From NCBI GenBank assembly GCA_963841045.1, contig CAWJBD010000005.1:124001-188000 (forward strand): DNA of 64,000 bases. The letters run 5' to 3'. The notes beneath the pieces were generated by a model that was not told where the DNA came from, did no database searches, and saw only the letters and a program-made list of their open reading frames with translations. Origin of the DNA: Aalborgiella sp963841045. Its GTDB lineage: Bacteria; Pseudomonadota; Gammaproteobacteria; Burkholderiales; Burkholderiaceae_C. Below, piece by piece: positions 45,875 to 55,602 of this stretch; positions within the stretch are counted from its first letter, which is position 1, and every line of letters begins with the position of its first letter. The position numbers were made by a program, and so were the translations under genes.

Positions 45875-46873
45875 AAAAGGCTGATGTTAGTTTGATGGGC
45901 TGAATAGAAGTCAAACGCACGGGTGCATTCACACGCTGTCGCAAAACGCGCTCAAAGTGTGTCGGGTCATGGGCTTTGAGCACACTGGCTTCGCGTGGTA
46001 AATGAAAATCCCACAAGGCGCGAAATCCAAAACCGCAGCGCAGCGGCACGCAACATGGCAGGTAACAGTTGCCGCTCTGCTGCATTCAATGGGCGAACTT
46101 GTTCATAGGCCGCAAATGAAGTGGCGCGCATGTTGTTCATTGAATAAACCATTCACGCCCGATTGATCCGCATTCAAACACCAGTCATTCAAAGCCACAG
46201 CCAAATCGAACAGCCATTTGTCGTTGCCGGCAAAGTAAAAATCAAAAAAACCAGTGAGTTTGCCAGCGTCAAACATCACATTGTCACGAAACAAATCAGC
46301 ATGAACCGGTCCGCAAGGCAAAGCCGCATAAGCGCTGCTGGCAAAGACATGGTTTTGGTAGGCTAATTCGCTCAACAACAACGCTTTTTGTGCTGCGTCC
46401 AAATGCGGCAGGATGACGGGCACGGTTTCATTCCACCATGGCAAGCTGCGTAAATTGGGTTGTTCGCGCGCATAGTCTTTGCCTGCCAAATGCATGCGTG
46501 CCAGCATCTCACCCACTTGTTGGCAGTGGCTGATCTGTGGTACCAGTTCACTCTTGCCAAGTAGTTTGTTGACCACACATGCTGGTTTACCGTGCAAGCT
46601 GTGCAAGAGTGCACCGGTGGCATCCGGCGCAGGGTCTGGCACGGGAATGCCTTGCTTGGCCAAATGCTGCATGAGGTGCAAATAGTAAGGCAATTGCTCA
46701 AAACTCAATCGCTCAAACACGGTCAGCACGTAGTCGCTTTTGTCCGTCGTGACAAAATAATTGGTGTTCTCAATACCTCCTGCACAGCCCTCAAGTGACT
46801 TCACATTGCCTAAGTCCAAGCGATGCAACAAATCTTGCGCTTCAGTGGGGGTAATTTCGGTATAAACGGCCAT
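45759..46873 (-). CDS. thrB: Homoserine kinase, aminoglycoside-phosphotransferase fold (two apparent frameshifts)
   Basis: The main frame (46873-46103) has MAVYTEITPTEAQDLLHRL, GIENTNYFVTTDKSDYVLTV, the catalytic HADLFRDNVMFD and GFFDFYFAGND. After NEQHARHFI the sequence continues in other frames as AYEQVRPLNAAERQLLPAML, then DFHLPREASVLKAHDPTHFE. Shifts lie near 46110 and 46020. The 3' end is uncertain; the last open frame runs into the BPSS1780 gene to 45759. This is the ThrB2 type used in betaproteobacteria for threonine synthesis. Confidence 0.82.
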
Positions 46874-47038
46874 AAGAACGGGTTACGTACGGTATTTGTA
46901 CGGGATATCAATGGCTAGATTATCCCTGAGAAAAACGCCCACCTATCCCAGAAGTCTAAGAATAAAAGTGTCATCAAAGTGGCGCTCGGGGATAATCAAT
47001 GAAAATGCTTCATTTAGACTTATTTTAGACATGCAACA

Positions 47039-49884
47039 ATGACAAAAACTCTTCTTTTGGTTGACGGTTCCAGCTACCTGTACCGCGCTTTTCACGCCAT
47101 GCCTGATTTGCGCGCCGTCGCGGGTGACCCAACGAGCCCCGCCACCGGCGCGATACGCGGCATGGTCAACATGATGCAATCGTTACGCAAAGACCAACCG
47201 GCCGACTACGCCGTGTGCGTGTTTGACGCCAAAGGCCCGACTTTTCGCGACGAATGGTACCCCGCCTACAAAGCCACGCGCAGCCCTATGCCAGACGACC
47301 TGCGCAGCCAAATCGAACCTGTACACGAGGTGTGCCGCTTGATGGGCTGGCCCGTTCTGGCTGTACCTGGGGTCGAAGCTGACGACGTGATTGGCACACT
47401 GGCGGTGATGGCGGCGGCACAAGGCATCAAGGTCATCGTCTCCAGTGGCGACAAAGATTTAAGCCAGTTGGTGAATGAACACATCACCATCATCGACACC
47501 ATGAATGGGAAAAAACGCGATGTGGCGGGTGTGACGGCTGAATTTGGTGTGCCGCCCGAGCTGATGGTGGACTATCAAACGCTGGTGGGCGACGCGGTGG
47601 ACAACGTGCCTGGTGTCGCCAAAGTCGGTCCCAAAACCGCAGCCAAGTTATTGATGGAGTACGGCTCCTTAGATGCCCTCATGGAAAAAGCACATGAAAT
47701 CAAAGGTGTGGTGGGTGAGAATTTACGCGCCGCGGTGGACTGGCTGCCACAAGGTCGCCGCTTGGTCACCATCAAAAAAGATTGTGATTTAAGCCCTTAC
47801 ATCGACGGCTTGCCTGCTATGAATAATATAGCATATCAGGCAATCAATACGCCGGCTATGCTCGATTTTTATACTAAGTTTGGATTCAAAGGGCTTGGTT
47901 CGGACATTGCAAAATGCCAGTGATGCCACGGCTGTCAAAGCTGCACCCAAAACTCAGAACGCCGCATCGACTGAACCTGGCTTGTTTGACGAACCCGCTG
48001 CAACTCAAACGGCAGTGAGCGATCCAGCCTTAGGTATTGAACTGTCCGATCAACAGCTACCGCCCTCCTCCAAAATTTCCACCTTGGTGTACGAAACCGT
48101 GCTGACATGGGAGCAGTTCGACACATGGCTTGCCAAAGTGCTGGCAGCCGATTTGGTGGCTGTTGACACCGAAACCACTTCACTCGATGAGATGCGCGCC
48201 GAAATTGTCGGCATCAGCTTGAGCACCCGCATTGGCACAGCCGCCTACATTCCATTGGCACACCGCTACCCTGATGCACCCAGTGCAATTGCCACGCGAC
48301 GAGGTACTGGCCAAATTGAAACCTTGGCTGGAAAACCCAGCGCACAAAAAACTGGGCCAGCACATCAAATACGACCGCCATGTGTTTGCCAATCATGGTA
48401 TCGAGGTGCAAGGTTACGCGCACGACACCATGCTGCAAAGTTATGTACTGGAAGTGCACAAGCCCCACGGTTTGTCCAGCCTGGCACTTCGCCACGTGGG
48501 TCGCACGGGTTTGAGTTTTGAAGACCTGTGCGGCAAAGGCGCCAATCAAATATGTTTTGACCAAGTGGACATAGACAAAGCCAGCGAATACGCTTGCGAA
48601 GATGCCGACCAAACACTGGACGTGCATTTGGCACTGTGGCCGCAAATTGAGCGCGATGAAAAACTCAACTTCATCTACCAACTGGAAATTGACAGCAGCG
48701 AAGCCCTGTACCGCATCGAGCGCAATGGTGTCTTAATCGACGCTCCGATGCTGGCCACCCAAAGCCACGAGCTGGGGCAACGCATCATTGAGCTGGAAAA
48801 CGAGGCTTATGCGATTGCGGGTCAGCCATTTAATTTGAGCAGCCCAAAACAATTGGGTGAAATCTTTTTCGACAAACTGGCCATGCCCGTCGTCAAAAAA
48901 ACAGCCACTGGCGCACGCAGCACCGATGAAGAAGTGCTGGAAAAGTTGGCAGAGGATTTCCCCCTGCCCGCCAAAATATTGGAGCACCGTGGCATTGCCA
49001 AGCTCAAAGGCACGTATACAGACAAGCTGGCGCAACTGGCCTTGCCACGCACGGGCCGCGTGCACACGCATTACGCGCAAGCCGTGGCGGTGACTGGGCG
49101 CTTGAGCAGCAACGACCCCAATTTGCAAAACATCCCGGTCAAAACGGCTGAAGGCCGGCGCGTGCGCGAAGCCTTTGTGGCAGCGCCAGGTCACGTGATT
49201 GCCAGCGCCGACTATTCGCAAATCGAGTTGCGCATCATGGCGCACATCAGTGGCGATGCCTCTTTGCTTTTGGCCTTTCATGACGGCATGGACGTGCACC
49301 GCGCCACGGCTGCAGAAGTGTTTGGCGTGCAGACGCATGAAGTCAGTAGCGAGCAACGCCGTTATGCCAAGGTCATCAATTTCGGTTTGATTTACGGCAT
49401 GAGTGCGTATGGCCTGGCGCGCAATTTGGGCATCGACAATACCGCGGCTAAAAATTACATCGAACGCTATTTCGCCCGTTACCCTGGCGTGAAGCATTAC
49501 ATGGACAGCACCAAAATCGACGCCAAAGCCAAAGGCTATGTCGAAACAGTGTTTGGCCGCCGTTTGTATTTGCCCGAAATCAATTCCCCCAACGGCCCAC
49601 GCCGTGCTGGTGCCGAACGTGCCGCCATCAACGCTCCTATGCAAGGCACAGCCGCAGACTTGATCAAACTCAGCATGGTGAAAGTGCAGCAAGTATTGGA
49701 TGCTGAAAAGCGCGGTACCAAAATGATCATGCAAGTGCATGACGAATTGGTCTTTGAAGTGCCTGAGAATGAAATCGACTGGGTCAAGCACGAGATACCA
49801 CGCTTGATGGCAGGCGTAGCGCAACTCAAAGTGCCACTCTTAGCTGAAGTAGGTGTGGGTGAGAATTGGGAAAAAGCGCATTAG
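47039..49884 (+). CDS. polA: DNA polymerase I (two apparent frameshifts, contains repeat copy 4)
   Basis: The 5'-nuclease domain (LLLVDGSSYLYRAFHAMPDL, GKKRDVAGVTAEFGVPPELM) runs to about residue 285. The 3'-5' exonuclease domain (AVDTETTSLDEMRAEIVGI, with the D-x-E pair) and the polymerase domain (SADYSQIELRIMAHISGD, YAKVINFGLIYGMSAYGL, MIMQVHDELVFEVP) follow. Frames change at GGG 47891-47893 (one G too many) and near A48282, each fixed by one base. Repeat-derived NIAYQAINTPAMLDF links the nuclease to the next domain. PolA is normally needed for Okazaki processing and repair, so these breaks are most likely errors. Confidence 0.93.
47824..47862 (-). repeat. Palindromic repeat copy 4 (inside polA, reverse orientation)
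   Basis: The sequence ATAGCATATCAGGCAATCAA followed by TACGCCGGCTAT is the complement of the family core. It encodes NIAYQAINTPAML at the end of the 5'-nuclease domain. Confidence 0.8.
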
Positions 49885-49895
49885 GATTTCGTTCT

Positions 49896-50778
49896 ATGAC
49901 GAACCTAATGATTTACCCCATCGGCATCATCGGCGTTGGCAACATGGGTGGTGCGATGGCATGCCAATTTGTTGTCGCAGGCTTGGCCAGTTCACATCTG
50001 CGATATTGACGACAGCAAAACCAAACCATTGGCAGACTTGGGCGCTGTCACACACAAAACGCCTGCTGATTTAGCGCCCCATGTATCCTTGATCATCATT
50101 TGCGTTGTAGATGCCGCACAAACGAAAGATGTGTTGTTTGGTACCAATGGCGCAGCAAAGCACTTAAAAGCGGGACAAACGGTCATGCTGTGCCCCACCA
50201 TCTCGCCAGAGGATGTTGAAGCTTGTGCAAACAAGCTATTGGTATTGGGAATAGAAACAATAGATGCACCCATGTCAGGCGGACCCGCACGCGCACGCGA
50301 TGGCAGCATGAGCTTGATGCTGGCTTGCAATGACGCTGTTTATGCAAAACACCAAGACCTCATTGCGGTACTTTCAAATCAAGTTTTTCGCATCAGCCAA
50401 CGCGTTGGTGACGGCGCGAAAACCAAACTGGTGAACAACTTGCTGGCCAGCATCAATTTGGCTGGTGCGGCCGAAGTGATGGGTTTGGCTGAAAAAATGG
50501 GTTTGGATTTAAGCACCACCTTGAATGTGATTGAACATTCCAGTGGCCAAAGTTGGATTGGTTCGGACCGCATGCGCCGCGCCATCGTGAACGATTACGA
50601 ACCACGCGCCCACACCACACTTTTGGCCAAAGACAGCAAACTGGCGGTGCAATCTGCCAGCCATTTGAGTTACCCCACACCCTTGGGTCAAGTCGCCATG
50701 GCAACTTTTGCGCGTGCGGTGGACGATGGCTATGCCGATCTTGACGACGCGAGTTTATTCAAGCTGATGCAAAAATAA
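49896..50778 (+). CDS. 3-hydroxyisobutyrate dehydrogenase-family oxidoreductase (apparent frameshift)
   Basis: The start at 49896 gives MTNLMIYPIGIIGVGNMGGA, the NAD(P)-binding loop. An extra T near 49983 breaks the frame, and the family sequence continues WPVHICDIDDSKTKPLADLG. Further signatures are IDAPMSGGPARARDGSMSLM, the catalytic Lys region GDGAKTKLVNNLLASINLAG and SSGQSW. Beta-hydroxyacid dehydrogenases include GarR, MmsB and GlxR types, and the substrate cannot be set. It follows polA by 11 bp. Confidence 0.85.
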
Positions 50779-50788
50779 ATGAAAAATT

Positions 50789-50839
50789 AGGCTGTAGCCG
50801 GCGTATTGATTGCCTATAGTGCTATCAAATATATAGCAC
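50789..50839 (+). repeat. Palindromic repeat copy 5 (intergenic)
   Basis: The copy reads AGGCTGTAGCCGGCGTATTG, ATTGCCTATAGTGCTATCAA and ATATATAGCAC. It lies between the dehydrogenase stop and the convergent accD stop and may form the 3' hairpin of both messages. Confidence 0.92.
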
Positions 50840-50864
50840 TCATCCTATGAATCAATTTCGACAT

Positions 50865-51737
50865 TCAAACCACCGCGTCGGCGGATTGCTTTTGCAGCAT
50901 GGCCAGCACGTTGGCAATGGTTTTGCGCAGTTCACGGCGGTCACTGATGAAATCAACGGCGCCTTTTTCAAGCAAAAATTCAGCACGTTGAAAGCCATCA
51001 GGCAACTTCACGCGCACGGTGGATTCAATCACACGGGGGCCAGCAAATCCAATCAGGGCTTTGGGTTCAGCAATCACCACATCACCCACAAAGGCAAAAC
51101 CAGCGCTGACACCGCCCATGGTGGGGTCGGTCAAGACGCTGATATAGGGCAAGCCTTTTTTCGCCAGTTTGGTCAGCGACGCATTGGTTTTCGCCATTTG
51201 CATCAAGCTCAGCAAACCTTCTTGCATGCGTGCGCCACCAGTGGCGGTGAAGCAGATGAAGGGGACTTTTTGTTCAATCGCTTCATGCACACCGCGCACA
51301 AAACGCTCGCCCACCACACTGCCCATGCTGCCGCCCATGAAGTCAAATTCAAAGCACGCCACCACCACATTGATGCTGTGCACCGAGCCACCCATCACCA
51401 CCAAGGCATCGGTCTCGTTGGTGTTTTCCAAAGCTTCTTTCAAGCGATCCGGGTACTTGCGGCTGTCTTTGAACTTGAGCGCATCAACAGGCAACACTTC
51501 TTGCCCTATTTCGTAGCGCCCTTCGGCATCCAAAAATGTGTCCAGCCGTGCGCGTGCACCAATGCGCAAATGGTGGTTGCAACTGGGGCAAACGTTTTGA
51601 TTGGCTTCTAAATCAGCTTTGTAAAGCACCGCTTCGCAGCTGGGGCATTTGATCCAAACCCCTTCAGGCACTGTGCGCCTGTCTTCAGGGGCGGACTTGA
51701 TGATTTTGGGAGGGAGTAATTTTTCTAACCAAGACAT
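50865..51737 (-). CDS. accD: Acetyl-CoA carboxylase carboxyltransferase subunit beta
   Basis: This 290-residue protein has an N-terminal zinc ribbon (IKCPSCEAVLYKADLEANQN, then CPSCNHH). The crotonase-like carboxyltransferase fold has FICFTATGGARMQEGLLSLM, DPTMGGVSAGFAFVGDV and LIGFAGPRVIESTVRVKLP. It works with AccA in fatty acid synthesis. It lies downstream of trpA in the conserved trpFBA-accD order. Confidence 0.96.
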   Translation of the reverse strand: MSWLEKLLPPKIIKSAPEDRRTVPEGVWIKCPSCEAVLYKADLEANQNVCPSCNHHLRIGARARLDTFLDAEGRYEIGQEVLPVDALKFKDSRKYPDRLKEALENTNETDALVVMGGSVHSINVVVACFEFDFMGGSMGSVVGERFVRGVHEAIEQKVPFICFTATGGARMQEGLLSLMQMAKTNASLTKLAKKGLPYISVLTDPTMGGVSAGFAFVGDVVIAEPKALIGFAGPRVIESTVRVKLPDGFQRAEFLLEKGAVDFISDRRELRKTIANVLAMLQKQSADAVV

Positions 51738-51767
51738 TTTTCAATTCCTTTAGTTCGGATTATGGCC

Positions 51768-52727
51768 TTAATTTTCATCCAAAGCAGCACGAATTTCACG
51801 CAAAAAGTTCTTCACACTTGGTACGACCTTTTCGTAGGGCATATCCGATATGACTTGGATGATTTTGGTGCCAATCACCACCGCATCAGCCACTTTACCT
51901 AAAGCCTGGGCGGATGCGGCATCACGGATACCAAAACCCACACCCACCGGCGTACTGCCCATGTGTTGCCGAATTTTTGGCAACATGCTCGCTACCGCAT
52001 CGGTATCCAAAGTCCCTGCCCCAGTCACACCTTTGAGCGACACGTAGTACACATAGCCACTGGCAATGCGGGCCACTTGCGCCATGCGCTGGTCGGTGGA
52101 AGTAGGCGCCAGTAAAAAGATCAAATCCATGCCATTGGCTTTGAGATCTGCTGCAAAAGCTTCGCACTCTTCTGGTGGGTAGTCCACTACCAGCACACCA
52201 TCCACACCTGCTGCAGCTGCATCGCGAATGAAAGCACTTTTGGCAGAGCTACCTGCCTCAACCTCATGGCGTTGGTCATACCGCTCTATGGGGTTGGCAT
52301 ATCCCATCAGTACCACGGGTGTTTGCTGATCGGTTTGGCGAAATGTTTTCACCATGGCCAAAACTTGTGTCAAGCCAATGCCGAGTGCCAAAGGTTTCTA
52401 TGGGGTTGGCATACCCCATCAGTACCACGGGTGTTCGTTGATCGGTTTGGCGAAATGTTTTCACCATTGACAATACTTGGGTCAAGCCAATGCCGAGTGC
52501 CAAGCTTTGTCACCTGCTTTTTGAATCACTGGTCCATCTGCCGATGGATCGCTGAAAGGTACTCCCAGTTCAATCACGTCGGCCCCGGCATCCACCATGC
52601 CGTGCATCAATTCAGGAGTGATGTTGGCAAACGGAAAGCCCGCCGTGACATACGGAATCAATGCCGTTCGCTTGTTCTCTTTGAGCTTGTCAAAGCATGC
52701 TTTGATGCGACTTATTTTGCGACTCAT
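51768..52727 (-). CDS. trpA: Tryptophan synthase alpha subunit (contains diverged 112-bp tandem duplication and frameshift)
   Basis: The N-terminus MSRKISRIKACFDKLKENKR to GVPFSDPSADGPVIQKAGDK is normal, then the frame breaks near 52505. The segment ALGIGLTQVLSMVKTFRQTD to MGYANPIE appears, then appears again with small changes in another frame. After that the protein runs normally to 51768 (VDGVLVVDYPPEECEAFA, GFGIRDAASAQALGK). Without the extra 112 bases and with one indel fixed, length would be about 270 residues, normal for TrpA, which cleaves indole-3-glycerol phosphate. Confidence 0.85.
52285..52504. repeat. Diverged tandem duplication of about 112 bp in trpA
   Basis: Copy A starts at 52285 and copy B at 52397, both beginning TCTATGGGGTTGGCAT. 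They differ at seven positions over about 108 bases, and these changes alter only two residues (Ala/Ser and Gln/Arg). The 112-base offset shifts the frame. Confidence 0.9.
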
Positions 52728-54019
52728 TTCACCACCTTCAATACGTGTTCATTGCCACTGTTATTACCCTTTACAGATTGACCTTGGCAACTGGGTCGGC
52801 AGAAAAAGTCCGCTTTGCTCAAGTCCGCTACCGTGCCAATGTCTTTGTCGCCGCGCCCTGACAAGTTGACCAAGATGGATTGGTCAGGCCGCATGGTTTT
52901 GGCCAATTTCATCGCATACGCAACAGCGTGGCTGGACTCTAGTGCAGGAATGATGCCTTCGGTGCGGCACAGGTAGTGAAACGCATCGAATGCTTCTTTA
53001 TCGGTAATGCCCACATACTCAGCTCGTCCAATGTCTTTCAAAAACGCATGCTCTGGCCCAACACCGGGGTAATCCAAGCCAGCGCTGATGCTGTGCGTTT
53101 CAGTGATTTGCCCATTGTCGTCTTGCAAAATATAGGTGCGGTTGCCATGCAACACACCAGCGCTGCCACGCTGCAATGAAGCCGAATGTTTACCACTGTC
53201 CAGCCCTTCACCTGCGGCTTCCACACCAATGAGTTTGGTTTTCTTGTGCTCAATGTAGGGATAAAAAATGCCCATCGCATTGCTGCCACCACCCACGCAC
53301 GCGATGACCGCATCGGGTTGTTTGGTTTTACAACCTGCCGCTTTCAATATCTGCGGCATTTGCACCAAACACTCTTCACCGATGACGCTTTGGAAATCGC
53401 GCACCATCATGGGATAAGGGTGAGGACCGGCAACTGTGCCGATGATGTAGAAGGTGTTGTCCACATTGGCCACCCAATCACGCATGGCTTCGTTCAATGC
53501 ATCTTTCAAGGTGCGGCTGCCACTGGTCACCGGTACGACCGTTGCTCCCAGTAGTTTCATGCGGTACACATTCGGGCTTTGGCGTTTCACGTCTTCGCTG
53601 CCCATGTACACCACGCATTCCAAGCCATAGCGTGCACAGATGGTGGCAGTGGCTACGCCGTGTTGCCCAGCACCTGTTTCAGCAATGATGCGTGGCTTGC
53701 CCATGCGCTTGGCCAGCATGGCTTGTCCAATGGTGTTGTTGATTTTGTGCGCGCCCGTATGGTTCAAGTCTTCCCGCTTGAGGAAGATCTGCGCCCCACC
53801 CTGCTCACGGCTCATGCGTGCAGCGTGGTAAACAGGTGATGGACGTCCTACAAAATGTGCCAGTTCTGATTTGAATTCAGCGACAAATTCAGGGTCGTGC
53901 TGGTATTTGGCGTAAGCGTCTTTGAGCTCGTTGATGGCATGGGTCAAAGTTTCGGACACAAAGCTGCCGCCATATATGCCGAAGTGACCACTGGGGTCTG
54001 GTTGTTGATAGTCTGACAT
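52724..54019 (-). CDS. trpB: Tryptophan synthase beta subunit
   Basis: This 431-residue PLP enzyme joins indole and serine. Signatures are FLKREDLNHTGAHKINNTIG with the PLP Lys, AETGAGQHGVATATICARYG and VGGGSNAMGIFYPYIEHKK. The C-terminus carries about 30 extra residues with two cysteines (FFCRPSCQGQSVKGN) beyond DIGTVADL. It overlaps trpA by four bases. Confidence 0.96.
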   Translation of the reverse strand: MSDYQQPDPSGHFGIYGGSFVSETLTHAINELKDAYAKYQHDPEFVAEFKSELAHFVGRPSPVYHAARMSREQGGAQIFLKREDLNHTGAHKINNTIGQAMLAKRMGKPRIIAETGAGQHGVATATICARYGLECVVYMGSEDVKRQSPNVYRMKLLGATVVPVTSGSRTLKDALNEAMRDWVANVDNTFYIIGTVAGPHPYPMMVRDFQSVIGEECLVQMPQILKAAGCKTKQPDAVIACVGGGSNAMGIFYPYIEHKKTKLIGVEAAGEGLDSGKHSASLQRGSAGVLHGNRTYILQDDNGQITETHSISAGLDYPGVGPEHAFLKDIGRAEYVGITDKEAFDAFHYLCRTEGIIPALESSHAVAYAMKLAKTMRPDQSILVNLSGRGDKDIGTVADLSKADFFCRPSCQGQSVKGNNSGNEHVLKVVK

Positions 54020-54033
54020 GGTGAAAACTGAAA

Positions 54034-54744
54034 TTAAATGGTCTGATTAAATTGCGCATCCGCCGCACGTACGGCTTGGATAAATTGGTGAATTTTGCGG
54101 GCATCCTTAACGCCCTTGATGGCATTGCCTTGAGCATCAGTGGCTTCCACGCCTGAGCTCACATCGACCGCCAGCGTTTTACAGCGCGGTCGTACTTGCA
54201 AAATGCCATCGGTCACGTTGGCAGCATTGAGCCCACCACTTAAGACGAGGTGAGCGTTGACGTTTGTTGGAAGCAGTGACCAATTGAATGTTTTGCCACC
54301 ACCGCCGTAACCCTCTACATGGGCATCCAGCAAAATGGCTTTGGCTTGTGAATAATCGTGTGCGTATTTTACTAGGTCAAACGAAGCAGCGCCGTCGCCC
54401 AGAGGAATTCGTGCTGCGCGAATGTAGGGTAAGCCCAATTGATTGCACTGCTCTGGCGTTTCATCACCATGAAATTGGGCTATAGCCAGCGTATTGATTG
54501 CCTTTGCTGCTATTACATTTGTAGCATTTTCATTGACAAACAATAGCACGGGCGTGACAAAAGGCGGCAAACGCTTTGACAATTCTGCGGCACGTAGAGG
54601 GCTGACGTAACGCGGACTGGCTTTGTACAACACAAAACCAATGGCATCAGCACCTGCTGCGACTGCCGCATCCACATCTTCTTCTCGGGTTAATCCACAA
54701 ATTTTGATGCGGGTACGTTGGGCTCTGTTCGTAGCGATACTCAT
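54034..54744 (-). CDS. trpF: Phosphoribosylanthranilate isomerase (contains repeat copy 6)
   Basis: This 236-residue TIM-barrel enzyme of tryptophan synthesis shows RIKICGLTREEDVDAAVAA with the active Cys and GADAIGFVLYKASPRYVSP. FHGDETPEQCNQLGLPYIRA and the C-terminal VDVSSGVEATDAQGNAIKG with the active Asp are also present. Residues VIAAKAINTLAIA before FHGDE are encoded by the palindromic repeat and occupy a helix region of normal length. It lies 14 bp upstream of trpB. Confidence 0.94.
   Translation of the reverse strand: MSIATNRAQRTRIKICGLTREEDVDAAVAAGADAIGFVLYKASPRYVSPLRAAELSKRLPPFVTPVLLFVNENATNVIAAKAINTLAIAQFHGDETPEQCNQLGLPYIRAARIPLGDGAASFDLVKYAHDYSQAKAILLDAHVEGYGGGGKTFNWSLLPTNVNAHLVLSGGLNAANVTDGILQVRPRCKTLAVDVSSGVEATDAQGNAIKGVKDARKIHQFIQAVRAADAQFNQTI
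54478..54529 (+). repeat. Palindromic repeat copy 6 (inside trpF)
   Basis: The copy reads GGGCTATAGCCAGCGTATTG, ATTGCCTTTGCTGCTATTAC and ATTTGTAGCATT. On the minus strand it encodes NATNVIAAKAINTLAIA in the same reading frame as the polA copy (AINTPAM). Confidence 0.85.
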
Positions 54745-54796
54745 GGCTTTATTTTATGCCATCACTGTCGATTAAGTTGCTGCGAACCAGCACGTA

Positions 54797-55591
54797 TCAA
54801 GGCAACCAGTCAAACGCTGCGGTTCGATCAGGAATGCCCCACTCTGGTGAATAGGTAGGACCTAAAAAATAGAGACCATCGGGCGAAAATGTGGGCGCTG
54901 CGGCATCTCTGTCTCGCTTGGCTAAAACGTCCAATATCCATTCAGGTGATTGCCGGCCATCGCCAACCATCAGCAAGCAACCCATGATGTTGCGAATCAT
55001 GTGGTGCAAAAAGGCATTGGCTTCAAACTCAAAACGCCAATAGCGTTGCATGGGCTCACCTCGGAAAGAAATATCAATGCGCTTCATGGTTTTAATCGGC
55101 GACAAAGCTTGACAAGCTGCGGCTCGAAACGAGCTGAAATCGTGCTCACCAAGCAGCAATGACGCTGCCGATTTCATGCGTGCTTCATCCAGCGAACGAT
55201 AAACCCAACCCACGCGATTGGCTTCTACACTCGGACGAACCGCAGATTCCAAAACCACATAGGCATAACGACGTGTGAGCGCACTGGCGCGACAATGAAA
55301 AGATGGTGGAACTATTTTGGCCCACTGCACTGCAATGTCTGTGGGTAAACTGGCATTGAGACCACGCACCCATGAGTTGGTTTCTCTGTCGGTGTCCGTG
55401 TCGAAATGCACGACTTGCATCAAGCCATGCACGCCTGAATCCGTGCGACCAGCACACAGGGTAGAAATTTTAGATTGTGTGAATTTTGCGAGTGCGGCTT
55501 CAAGTTTGTCTTGAATGGTCAGCCTCGAAAGTTGGCTTTGCCAACCTTCATAGACTGTGCCGTTATAGCTGATGCCCAGAGCGACACGCAC
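54797..55591 (-). CDS. truA: tRNA pseudouridine(38-40) synthase
   Basis: This 264-residue protein shows RVALGISYNGTVYEGWQSQ, the catalytic Asp in LCAGRTDSGVHGLMQVVHFD, ALTRRYAYVVLES and NAFLHHMIRNIMGCLLMVG. It modifies uridines 38-40 in the tRNA anticodon stem. Length is normal, and it lies between fimV and trpF as in other Burkholderiales. Confidence 0.95.
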   Translation of the reverse strand: MRVALGISYNGTVYEGWQSQLSRLTIQDKLEAALAKFTQSKISTLCAGRTDSGVHGLMQVVHFDTDTDRETNSWVRGLNASLPTDIAVQWAKIVPPSFHCRASALTRRYAYVVLESAVRPSVEANRVGWVYRSLDEARMKSAASLLLGEHDFSSFRAAACQALSPIKTMKRIDISFRGEPMQRYWRFEFEANAFLHHMIRNIMGCLLMVGDGRQSPEWILDVLAKRDRDAAAPTFSPDGLYFLGPTYSPEWGIPDRTAAFDWLP

Positions 55592-55602
55592 AAAAAATAC
55601 GC

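Noticed and set aside
48733..49824. Long minus-strand frame of 363 residues opposite polA
   Set aside because: It is antisense to the polymerase domain of PolA, is rich in residues expected from reversed codons and shows no family pattern.
50847..51611. Plus-strand frame of 254 residues opposite accD
   Set aside because: It is antisense to accD, which has clear zinc-ribbon and carboxyltransferase motifs.
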